Part shown: positions 17,449 to 24,075 of the stretch, one piece after another
Position numbering within the stretch: position 1 is the first letter of the stretch
How the letters are laid out: the number at the start of each line of letters is the position of its first letter
Assembly: GCA_017479385.1 (NCBI GenBank)
Contig: JAFVCE010000002.1
Location: forward strand, 23,379-87,378
Length of the DNA: 64,000 bases
Source: Bacteroidales bacterium
Lineage (GTDB): Bacteria > Bacteroidota > Bacteroidia > Bacteroidales > P3
Direction of reading: 5' to 3'
The notes under the pieces: generated by a model
Told to the model about the DNA's origin: nothing
The model's database searches: none
Seen by the model: the letters and a program-made list of their open reading frames with translations, nothing else
Program-made: the position numbers and the translations under genes

Positions 17449-17757
17449 GTTGTTTGTTGTTATTTGTTGAATAATAGGTTCTTTTGCAAAAATCCTGTTT
17501 TGTGAGTCTGCTGGTGTTATTTTTCGAATTTGTTCCACAGCCATATATACTATCTTGTTGCAAAAATACGGCATTTTTTTTAAAACCCAAAGCTTTTCGC
17601 AACTTTTCTGAATGGGGGGGGTATTTTATTTATTTACAACCAATTAGGAAATGTTAATTTTTCTTAACTACCGTGCCTTATCCCCTCCAAAACGCTGAAA
17701 AGGGGGCCCGAATTTCGCAAAATTCGGGCCTTGACCAATCTTTTTTTCAATGAATAT
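17427..17757. repeat. direct repeat copy 1: signal-peptide start, leader and promoter of a leucine-rich-repeat gene
   Basis: About 330 bases here are nearly identical to 19850-20178, with only scattered substitutions. The block covers the first codons, leader, promoter and an upstream hairpin (GGCCCGAATTT paired to its complement at 17705-17730, 20128-20153 in copy 2). In copy 2 one stem base changes but a G-U pair is kept. It marks a tandem duplication of a whole gene unit. Confidence 0.85.
17561..17591 (-). promoter_or_regulatory. Bacteroidota promoter for leucine-rich-repeat gene copy 1
   Basis: Minus-strand TTTG (17588-17591) and TATTTTTG (17561-17568) with exactly 19 bases between. Transcription would start near 17553, giving a leader of about 105 bases before the ATG at 17448. 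Confidence 0.85.
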
Positions 17758-17795
17758 GTTATGATAACCGCCCTCCGCCTACACTCGGGTTTGGA

Positions 17796-17872
17796 ACCAG
17801 TCAAGGTCGGGTTAAGGTGCTGTTAAGGTCGGGTTAAGGTGCTATTAACATCGAGTCAAGGTCGGGACAAGG
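17796..17872 (+). repeat. 11-bp-phased repeat, locus 5 (sub-type B)
   Basis: Seven in-phase units: accagtcaagg, tcgggttaagg, tgctgttaagg, tcgggttaagg, tgctattaaca, tcgagtcaagg, tcgggacaagg. It occupies the same position relative to its gene end as locus 4, so it was probably carried along in the gene duplication. The remainder of 17449-17939 is the duplicated promoter block and the terminator. Confidence 0.85.
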
Positions 17873-17885
17873 GGAAGCAGAAAAA

Positions 17886-17914
17886 ATCCCCACCACAGGG
17901 CATACGGTGGGGAT
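17886..17914 (-). terminator. terminator of leucine-rich-repeat gene copy 2
   Basis: ATCCCCACC pairs with GGTGGGGAT around an 11-base loop, with T-run on the minus-strand side. It is the counterpart of the hairpin at 15443. Confidence 0.85.
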
Positions 17915-17939
17915 ATGTGGGCCTATATGTTAATCTGCG

Positions 17940-19871
17940 CTACTTAACCACCACAATGCGGCGGGCGGGAGCGTTGCCGACCTTGACGAGGTAGGCGCCT
18001 GTGGCGGGGACATCGAGGGCAATTGCTTGGCTGTTTGACTGTTTGATGGCCAAAATACGGCCTGCGGCATCGTAGAGGGTAACAACGTTACCTTCGGCAT
18101 TCTCGACCACAACACGACCAGATTCGGCGTATATCACGGCGCTCGCGAGGTCCACGAGGCCGATACCTGCTGTGGTGTCGTTAACCTCGAAGTAGGCGGT
18201 GAAGGTTGTGTCGGAGGTGACGACCACCGTGCGCTCGGCATTGGTGTCGTTGTCGTTCCAACGCAGGAAGTGGTAGCCCTCGTTGGCAATGGCACGTATG
18301 GTGACCGTGTCACCCTCTTCCACTATGGCCGAGGCTACTCCGTTGACGACGACTCTACCCATTGCCGGGTCGGCGCTTTCGAGCGTAATGGTGTAATAAA
18401 CCACCTCGCCACCGCAGGGGTCGATGATGTTATGGCAGGCGCTCCAGCCAGCGGCATGACGGTAGGCGTAACCAGCATTGCAGGGAACCACTATGGGGAC
18501 ATCAACAAGCGATGTGTCGTGAACCCAAAGCGTGTCGCCCGTGGTCTCATCTATATTAGTCCACCATCCTTCATTGGTTTCATACATTGGAGGCACACTG
18601 CCCAGCATTCGCAGAGTGTCGAGACCGCACTCTAAAAAAACTTGCGCACCTAAGTAAGCCAGCGAGGCAGGCAAGGCGACCTCTGTAAGTCCCGAACAAT
18701 AGGCAAAAGCGCCCCCCAGAATGGTGTCTAACGTCGATGGCAAGTCGATAGATGTAAGCCCAGTGCAGGAATTGAACGCATTGCCATATATCATTGCCAA
18801 TCCTTCGGGCATGACTACTTGCGTGAGTCCTTCATGCCAAAGGAATGCACCGAAGCCGATAGTATCCACGCTGGCGGGCAGAGTGACACTGGTCTGTTCA
18901 TAGTCGCACGCGGTGATTGTCCTTTTGCTTTGGTTGCGATACACAACATTGTTTTCAATATACCCATTCAGTGTTCTTGCGCCCCAGGCTCCAACACCGT
19001 ATGTGTTGTTCGAATCAATCAACGAACCTGTGTAGCTGATGTTTTTCACGAACTGGAACGTCGTGCTGGCTGGGAATTCTGTCCACCTATAAGAGTAATC
19101 CGTGAATTGCACCGTGGAAGGGACGTTGATTGAAGTGGTTTTATAGCATCTCAAGAAAGCTCCACCCTCAATTGTGGTTACACTGCTCGGAATGGAGACT
19201 GTACCCTCCAGGTTAGTGCATAGTGCAAAGGCCAAACCGCCGATAGTGGTAACTGTTGACGGCCAAGTGATAGAGGAGATGCTCGTCCCGGCGAAAGCAT
19301 GGTCTGAAATAGTGGTCACGCCCTCGGGAATCGTGATGTTCCCACTCAGTTGGGTGCAACCAGAGAATGTAAATGGAGCAATGGCGTTGTCAACAAATGT
19401 AATGCTTGTACCACCAAACGGATATTCGAGATTGACTGTAGACAAGGTGTTGGGCATGGTCACAGAAGTGATACTACTGCAGTAATAGAACGCATATTCC
19501 CCGATTACCCTCACCGTGTTGGGAATAACCACAGAAGTCAAGCCAGTGCAGTTGTCAAAAGCATAGCTTTGGATACCTCTAACAGGGATGCTGTCGTCGT
19601 AACCGGATGGATTTAGAATACTGTCAGGAATAATCAAATCGCCTATCGGCATTTCATAGTCTCCCCAAGAACTACCTCCAGAGGAAACGTTCCCCGGATG
19701 AACCAGTATGGCCACAAGCTCACGCTCACCACTTTGTTGGTCATAGACTACCCGATAATAGAGTGTCTGCCCACTGGGAGCCTCTGCCGAGCAGTCATAA
19801 TTCTGCGCTCTGACGCCCTGGGTCAGGCCTGCCAGCAGCACGAGGGCTGCAAATAATAATTTTTTCTTCAT
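17940..19871 (-). CDS. BspA-like leucine-rich-repeat surface protein with T9SS sorting domain (copy 2)
   Basis: A 643-aa paralogue of the neighbouring protein. The signal peptide (MKKKLLFAALVLLAGL...) and the last 40 residues (ending ATGAYLVKVGNAPARRIVVVK) are almost the same as in copy 1. The central LRR_5/BspA repeats (for example FALCTNLEGTVSIPSSVTTI) have diverged strongly. An InlB-B-like repeat with GYHFLRWNDNDTNAERTVVV precedes the type A sorting domain. It lacks the Thr/Asp-rich HDT linker of copy 1. Predicted to be exported through the type IX system and attached to the surface. The start at 19871 is chosen for the same reasons as in copy 1. Confidence 0.87.
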   Translation of the reverse strand: MKKKLLFAALVLLAGLTQGVRAQNYDCSAEAPSGQTLYYRVVYDQQSGERELVAILVHPGNVSSGGSSWGDYEMPIGDLIIPDSILNPSGYDDSIPVRGIQSYAFDNCTGLTSVVIPNTVRVIGEYAFYYCSSITSVTMPNTLSTVNLEYPFGGTSITFVDNAIAPFTFSGCTQLSGNITIPEGVTTISDHAFAGTSISSITWPSTVTTIGGLAFALCTNLEGTVSIPSSVTTIEGGAFLRCYKTTSINVPSTVQFTDYSYRWTEFPASTTFQFVKNISYTGSLIDSNNTYGVGAWGARTLNGYIENNVVYRNQSKRTITACDYEQTSVTLPASVDTIGFGAFLWHEGLTQVVMPEGLAMIYGNAFNSCTGLTSIDLPSTLDTILGGAFAYCSGLTEVALPASLAYLGAQVFLECGLDTLRMLGSVPPMYETNEGWWTNIDETTGDTLWVHDTSLVDVPIVVPCNAGYAYRHAAGWSACHNIIDPCGGEVVYYTITLESADPAMGRVVVNGVASAIVEEGDTVTIRAIANEGYHFLRWNDNDTNAERTVVVTSDTTFTAYFEVNDTTAGIGLVDLASAVIYAESGRVVVENAEGNVVTLYDAAGRILAIKQSNSQAIALDVPATGAYLVKVGNAPARRIVVVK

Positions 19872-20178
19872 GTTGTTTGTTGTTATTTGTTGAATAAGAG
19901 GTTCTTTTGCAAAAATCCTGTTTTGTGAGTCTGCTGGTGTTATTTTTCGAATTTGTTCCACAGCCATATATACTATCTTGTTGCAAAAATACGGCATTTT
20001 TTTTAAAACCCAAAGCTTTTCGCAACTTTTCTGAACGGGGGGGGTATTTTATTTATTTACAACCGATTAGGAAATGTTAAATTTTCTTAACTACCCTGCT
20101 TTATCCCCTCCAAAACGCCGAAAAGGGGGCCCGGATTTCGCAAAATTCGGGCCTCGACCAATCTTTTTAATGAATATT
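19850..20178. repeat. direct repeat copy 2: leader and promoter block
   Basis: Second copy of the block at 17427-17757, again containing the start region, leader, consensus promoter and upstream hairpin. The rest of the 19872-20294 spacer holds only the flavin reductase terminator at 20191-20220. Confidence 0.85.
19984..20014 (-). promoter_or_regulatory. Bacteroidota promoter for leucine-rich-repeat gene copy 2
   Basis: Minus-strand TTTG (20011-20014), 19 bases, TATTTTTG (19984-19991). Sequence and spacing are the same as in copy 1. Confidence 0.85.
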
Positions 20179-20190
20179 TGATGAAGAGAA

Positions 20191-20220
20191 AAGCCACCTC
20201 GCTGCTGGGCGAGGTGGCTT
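20191..20220 (-). terminator. terminator after the flavin reductase gene (bidirectional)
   Basis: AAGCCACCTCGC pairs perfectly with GCGAGGTGGCTT around a six-base loop, with TTTT on both strands. Confidence 0.8.
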
Positions 20221-20294
20221 TTGGGTGGCAGACTTATTACATTAATTTAATGTGCTGCCAAAGAGGTCTGCTTCGTTAGGAGCGATGATTGGGG

Positions 20295-21005
20295 TTACTT
20301 TTCCATCACGGCGCGGCCGCTGTGCCAGGCTTGGCCCACGCTGTCGCCGAGGGTGAAGTAGTTGAGGCTTGCGGCGTCCCAGGCCACGGGGTTGAGCTTG
20401 CGGATGTCGATTTTGCCTTCGGGGGTGAGGATGGCGGGGTCGGCCACAGCTCCAACGATTTCGCCGACTACGAAAGCGCCGCCGTCAGCGTCGTTGCGCA
20501 TCTCGACCACGCGGCACTCCATGGCCAGCGGGTATTGGTCGATGATGGGGGCTTTGACGTTCTGGCTGGGGGTGGCGGTGAAGCCGGCTGCAGCCACTTT
20601 GTTGGTTTTGTTGCCGCTCTCGATGCCGAAGTAGTCGCTCTCTGCAATGGTGCGAGCGTCGGCATAGCTGAGGGTGAAGGCCTGGTTGAGGCGCAGGTTG
20701 TCGGTGGTTTTGTGAGTGCTGAGGCAGAAGCATACTTTGTTGCCGTCGCACTGCCCGCCCCAGGCGGCCATCATGACGTTGGGGGTTCCCTCGGCGTCGT
20801 AGGTGGCAATCATGAGTGCGGGTTGGGGGGTGACGTAGGTTTTGGCGCCCATCTGGACGCGCTCGGTTACGGGTTTGAGTTCCATCGTTTGTTGGGTTTG
20901 AGTTTGGTTGCAGGAGGGGTCTTGCTGCTTGGCCCCGCCGCCGCAGGCGGCGAGGGCTAACGTGGCAAAGAGGGCTGCAACGGTTGTTATCAGATTGGGC
21001 TTCAT
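20295..21005 (-). CDS. flavin-reductase-like domain lipoprotein
   Basis: A 236-aa protein joining a lipobox signal (MKPNLITTVAALFATLALAAC, Cys21) to a flavin reductase-like FMN-binding domain. The domain shows PQPALMIATYDAEGTPNVMMAAWGGQ and CFCLSTHKTTDNLRLNQAFTLS, the usual substrate and FMN regions of the family. Most family members are cytoplasmic, so a lipid-anchored version is unusual; it may use FMN in the periplasm or act as a redox-linked envelope protein. It is 19 bp downstream of the threonine dehydrogenase gene on the same strand and is followed by a terminator. The domain call is firm; the role is not. Confidence 0.8.
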   Translation of the reverse strand: MKPNLITTVAALFATLALAACGGGAKQQDPSCNQTQTQQTMELKPVTERVQMGAKTYVTPQPALMIATYDAEGTPNVMMAAWGGQCDGNKVCFCLSTHKTTDNLRLNQAFTLSYADARTIAESDYFGIESGNKTNKVAAAGFTATPSQNVKAPIIDQYPLAMECRVVEMRNDADGGAFVVGEIVGAVADPAILTPEGKIDIRKLNPVAWDAASLNYFTLGDSVGQAWHSGRAVMEK

Positions 21006-21024
21006 GGCTCTATGCTACAGCGGT

Positions 21025-21972
21025 TTAGAGGAGTTTTTTCTTGAGGTTGAGAATCATGTCGTCGGTCATGCGCTCGAGGTCGTATTGCGGGTTCCAACCC
21101 CATTCCTGGCGGGCGCAGCTATCGTCCATCTTGTTGGGCCAGCTGTCGGCAATGGCCTGCTTGATGGGTTCGGGTTCGTAGACCATCTCGAACTGCGGGT
21201 AGCGCTTTTTGATGGCGGCATAGATGATTTCGGGGTCGAAACTCATGCTGGTGACGTTGAAGGAGTTGCGGTGGACGAGCTTGGTGGGGTCGGCCTCCAT
21301 GATGTCTATCATGGCCTTCTGGGCGTCGGGCATATACATCATGTCCATATAGGTGCCTTTTTTCAGTGGGCAGACAAACTTCTCGCCTTTGACGGCGGCG
21401 TAGTATATCTCGACGGCATAGTCGGTCGTGCCGCCGCCAGGGAGGGTTTGGTAGCTGATGAGGCCGGGGAAGCGGACGCTGCGGGTATCGACGCCGAAGC
21501 GGGTGTAGTAGTAGTCGGAGAGCAGCTCGCCGGTGACTTTGGTGACGCCGTAGATGGTGTTGGGGCGCTGAATGGTGTCCTGCGGGGTCATGTCGTGCGG
21601 GGTGGAGGGGCCGAAGGCACCGATGCTCGACGGGGTGAAGACGGCACAGCCGAAGAGGCGGGCCACTTCGAGGCAGTTGACGAGCGAGCCTATGCCCACG
21701 TTCCAGCCCAGCATGGGGTTAAGCTCGGCCGTGGCGCTGAGGATGGCGGCGAGGTTGTAGATGGTGTCGATGTTGTACTGCTTGACGGCGGCGGCAATCT
21801 GCATGATTTGGGTAGAGTCGATGCGCTCCACTGGGCCGCGCTCGTAGGGGTCGCCTTTGAGGGGGCGAAGGTCGCTACACACCACGTTGGCGTCGCCATA
21901 GATGTCTCTCAAGTTGCGGGTGAGCTCGGAACCTATCTGTCCGCCAGCTCCGACGATAAGGATTTTTTTCAT
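21025..21972 (-). CDS. L-threonine 3-dehydrogenase, NAD-dependent epimerase type
   Basis: A 315-aa short-chain dehydrogenase of the GalE-like class that oxidises L-threonine to 2-amino-3-ketobutyrate. The N-terminal Rossmann motif is VGAGGQIGSEL. The catalytic Tyr-x-x-x-Lys is in YGVTKVTGELLSDYYYTRFG. The stretches NLAAILSATAELNPMLGWNVG and GLISYQTLPGGGTTDYAVEIY are characteristic of the threonine dehydrogenase subgroup, more than of sugar epimerases. It has its own -7 box at 22052 and probably co-transcribes the lipoprotein. No kbl partner is seen nearby. Confidence 0.85.
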   Translation of the reverse strand: MKKILIVGAGGQIGSELTRNLRDIYGDANVVCSDLRPLKGDPYERGPVERIDSTQIMQIAAAVKQYNIDTIYNLAAILSATAELNPMLGWNVGIGSLVNCLEVARLFGCAVFTPSSIGAFGPSTPHDMTPQDTIQRPNTIYGVTKVTGELLSDYYYTRFGVDTRSVRFPGLISYQTLPGGGTTDYAVEIYYAAVKGEKFVCPLKKGTYMDMMYMPDAQKAMIDIMEADPTKLVHRNSFNVTSMSFDPEIIYAAIKKRYPQFEMVYEPEPIKQAIADSWPNKMDDSCARQEWGWNPQYDLERMTDDMILNLKKKLL

Positions 21973-22051
21973 GGGTTTATTAAATCTTTAAAACTTACTA
22001 ACATTTTGTTTGTCAACACCTTGTAGCCGTCGGGCTCAAAGCGTGACGTTG

Positions 22052-22059
22052 CAAAAATA
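22052..22059 (-). promoter_or_regulatory. -7 box for the threonine dehydrogenase gene
   Basis: Minus-strand TATTTTTG followed by C, about 80 bases upstream of the start. No TTTG at exact -33 spacing. Confidence 0.55.
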
Positions 22060-22135
22060 CATATTTTTTTTGAATTGCAACCCAGGTGGCAAAAAAAATA
22101 TTTGCAACAGGCGCGTATATGTAAAAATTTTTGTG

Positions 22136-22143
22136 TAAATTTG
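22136..22143 (+). promoter_or_regulatory. -7 box for the phosphate butyryltransferase gene
   Basis: TAAATTTG matches TAnnTTTG and lies 54 bases before the ATG, in the divergent spacer with the threonine dehydrogenase gene. Confidence 0.6.
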
Positions 22144-22197
22144 CAACTCCGAAGAACAATCGAACAATAAACACAAATATCTAACACACAAATATTT

Positions 22198-23106
22198 ATG
22201 ATTACAAAACTGGAAGACCTGCTCGACCTGGTCAAATCGAAAGGCAAAAAACGCCTGGTTGCAGCCTACGCCAACGACAGCCACACCATTGGTGCTGTGA
22301 GCGCCGCCATAGACCGTGGTATTATCGACGCCACCCTGGTGGGCGACATCGAGACCATCAAGAAAGTATGCGCCGAAGAGGGCATCGACCCCTCCAAGTT
22401 CGACCTGGTGCAGGAAGCCAACGACAACAAAGCTGGTGCCCTGGCCGTGGCCCTTATCAACGAGGGTAAAGGCGACTTTTTGATGAAAGGTCTCCTCTCG
22501 ACCGACAAATATATGCGCGCCATCCTCAACAAAGAGAAAGGCCTCATGCCCGCCACCAAGAACCCCACCCTGACCCACATGGCTGTGATGGAAGTGCCGG
22601 CCTACCACAAACTGCTGGTCTGCTCAGACATGGCTATCATCCCCGCCCCCGACTTCAAGCAAAAGCAAGCCATCATGAACTACCTCATCGGCGTGGCCAA
22701 GAGCCTCGAGAACCCCAAACCCAAAGTGGCCGTCCTCGCCGCCACCGAGCAAGTATCGGTCGGAATGCCCGCCTGTGCCGAAGCTGCATGGCTCGGCATG
22801 ATGAGCCAACGCGGCCAAATCCCCGGCGCCATTGTAGACGGCCCGCTGAGCCTCGACTGCGCCATCGACCGCGAAAGCGCACAAACCAAAAAGCTCACCA
22901 GCGAAGTGGCTGGCGACGCCGACTGCCTGCTCTTCCCCAACATCGAGTCGGGCAACATCTTCTACAAAGCCTGCACCAAACTCGCCGGTGCCGAACTGGC
23001 CTGCATGGTTATGGGTGCCCGCGTGCCCTGCGTCCTCACCAGCCGTGGCGACAGCGCCAAGACCAAGCTCTACAGCATAGCCCTCGCCGCCCTGCAGTGC
23101 AAATAA
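22198..23106 (+). CDS. ptb: phosphate butyryltransferase / phosphotransacetylase-like
   Basis: A 302-aa acyltransferase of the PTA_PTB superfamily that converts butyryl-CoA (or a branched acyl-CoA) and phosphate to the acyl phosphate. Family features include FLMKGLLSTDKYMRAILNKE, the VCSDMAIIPAPDFKQK segment and the C-terminal GDADCLLFPNIESGNIFYK and VLTSRGDSAKTK. Length is right for Ptb rather than Pta. The usual partner, butyrate kinase (buk), normally adjacent, is not found in this window; the next gene is a small PAS-like protein. The substrate is therefore less certain than the fold. Confidence 0.88.
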   Translation: MITKLEDLLDLVKSKGKKRLVAAYANDSHTIGAVSAAIDRGIIDATLVGDIETIKKVCAEEGIDPSKFDLVQEANDNKAGALAVALINEGKGDFLMKGLLSTDKYMRAILNKEKGLMPATKNPTLTHMAVMEVPAYHKLLVCSDMAIIPAPDFKQKQAIMNYLIGVAKSLENPKPKVAVLAATEQVSVGMPACAEAAWLGMMSQRGQIPGAIVDGPLSLDCAIDRESAQTKKLTSEVAGDADCLLFPNIESGNIFYKACTKLAGAELACMVMGARVPCVLTSRGDSAKTKLYSIALAALQCK

Positions 23107-23123
23107 AAAATCAGGAACCAGAA

Positions 23124-23201
23124 AAAAATTGAGAATTGAAAATCGAGTCTCTTTTCGCGCCACACGCCTGAAAAAAGCCCCATCTTCAATTCTCAATTTT
23201 T
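23124..23201 (+). repeat. inverted repeat after ptb
   Basis: A 17-base arm (AAAAATTGAGAATTGAA, 23124-23140) is perfectly complementary to 23185-23201, with 44 bases between. It starts 18 bases after the ptb stop and the distal arm ends in a T-run on the plus strand, so it may act as a transcript-end stem-loop. Confidence 0.65.
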
Positions 23202-23302
23202 CCCCTCCACTATCGGAACAGCGCAACCGCAACCAAAGAAAAACCCCAAGACAGCACCAACAAAATCCACAATCCCAAAACCTCTCAACCACCCACAAAA
23301 GT

Positions 23303-23668
23303 ATGGACCAATACTTCGAAGGCCTAAACAACATAGCCATCACCGTGTGCGACGCCGAAGGCAACGTCCTCGACATGAACCAACACAGCGCCGACGTCAA
23401 CAGCCACGGCCACAAAATCATCGGCAACAACCTCATGGACTGCCACCCCGAGCCCGCCAAAACCAAACTCAAAGGCCTGCTCGCCAACCACGAACTCAAC
23501 GCCTACACCATCGAGAAAACCCTCGCCGACGGCTCCAAAGTCAAAAAACTCATCTACCAAACCCCATGGTGGCAAGCCGACGGCCAATTTGGCGGCCTCA
23601 TCGAATACTCGATAGAAATACCATTCGAGATGCCCCACTTCGTCCGCCAACCCAAACCCCAAGCCTAA
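23303..23668 (+). CDS. small single PAS-like domain protein
   Basis: A 121-aa soluble protein. The pattern NIAITVCDAEGNVLDMNQHS near the N-terminus, GHKIIGNNLMDCHPEPAK, and the C-terminal strands VKKLIYQTPWWQADGQFGGLIEYSIEIPF fit one PAS fold without an output domain. Free-standing PAS proteins of this kind can bind haem, flavin or other small ligands; none can be named here. The frame is open further upstream, but that part crosses the inverted repeat, so the start at 23303 is preferred. It is 196 bp from ptb, and co-transcription is uncertain. Confidence 0.75.
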   Translation: MDQYFEGLNNIAITVCDAEGNVLDMNQHSADVNSHGHKIIGNNLMDCHPEPAKTKLKGLLANHELNAYTIEKTLADGSKVKKLIYQTPWWQADGQFGGLIEYSIEIPFEMPHFVRQPKPQA

Positions 23669-23821
23669 CCACCAGGCAACCACCCGGCAGCACCTCCCCC
23701 ACACCACCCCACAGTCCACCACAATAGGCAGGACAAGAATAGCCCTTTGCACCGCCCAAGCACCACAAAACCAGCGGCCTAAGCACCATTGTAACCCCAC
23801 TAGACGCCGCTCAAACACCGA

Positions 23822-23887
23822 AACGTAACCGCCTCAACATCAAGGCCTATTCGACCTCAACACGACCCTAACCCCTCCTTAACCCCT
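23822..23887 (-). repeat. 11-bp-phased repeat, locus 6 (sub-type A, reverse orientation)
   Basis: In-phase units include ctcaacatcaa, ggcctattcga, cctcaacacga, ccctaacccct and ccttaacccct. The reverse complement reads gaggggttagggtcgtgttgaggtcgaatagg in successive units, the same order as loci 1, 2 and 10. Confidence 0.75.
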
Positions 23888-24048
23888 CCGAAGTGCGACC
23901 TGAGAGCTGAAAACCAGCAAGTTACGAAATCCGCAACTCGCGAGCCACGACTCGGACTCGGCAAACTCAAAATCGAGGCCCAAAACATCGCTGATGCAAA
24001 AAAATACGCATCACAGAAGAAAAAAGTGAAAAAATCAGTTTTTTTTCG

Positions 24049-24056
24049 TATCTTTG
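24049..24056 (+). promoter_or_regulatory. -7 box for the TonB receptor gene
   Basis: TATCTTTG followed by C lies 20 bases before the ATG at 24076; the -33 position is not TTTG. Confidence 0.6.
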
Positions 24057-24075
24057 CCACTTTATTTCATCAACC

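Larger units (their letters stand above)
23669..24075. other. 407-base intergenic region
   Basis: The stretch contains one 11-bp-phased repeat (23822-23887) and the -7 box of the following receptor gene (24049-24056). The first 150 bases are C-rich and A-rich with no convincing coding frame on either strand and no clear hairpin. Confidence 0.5.

Noticed and set aside
17705-17730. Riboswitch or attenuator for the leucine-rich-repeat genes at the GGCCCGAATTT hairpin
   Set aside because: It lies upstream of the consensus promoter, so it would not be in the mRNA leader; it more likely ends the preceding transcript.
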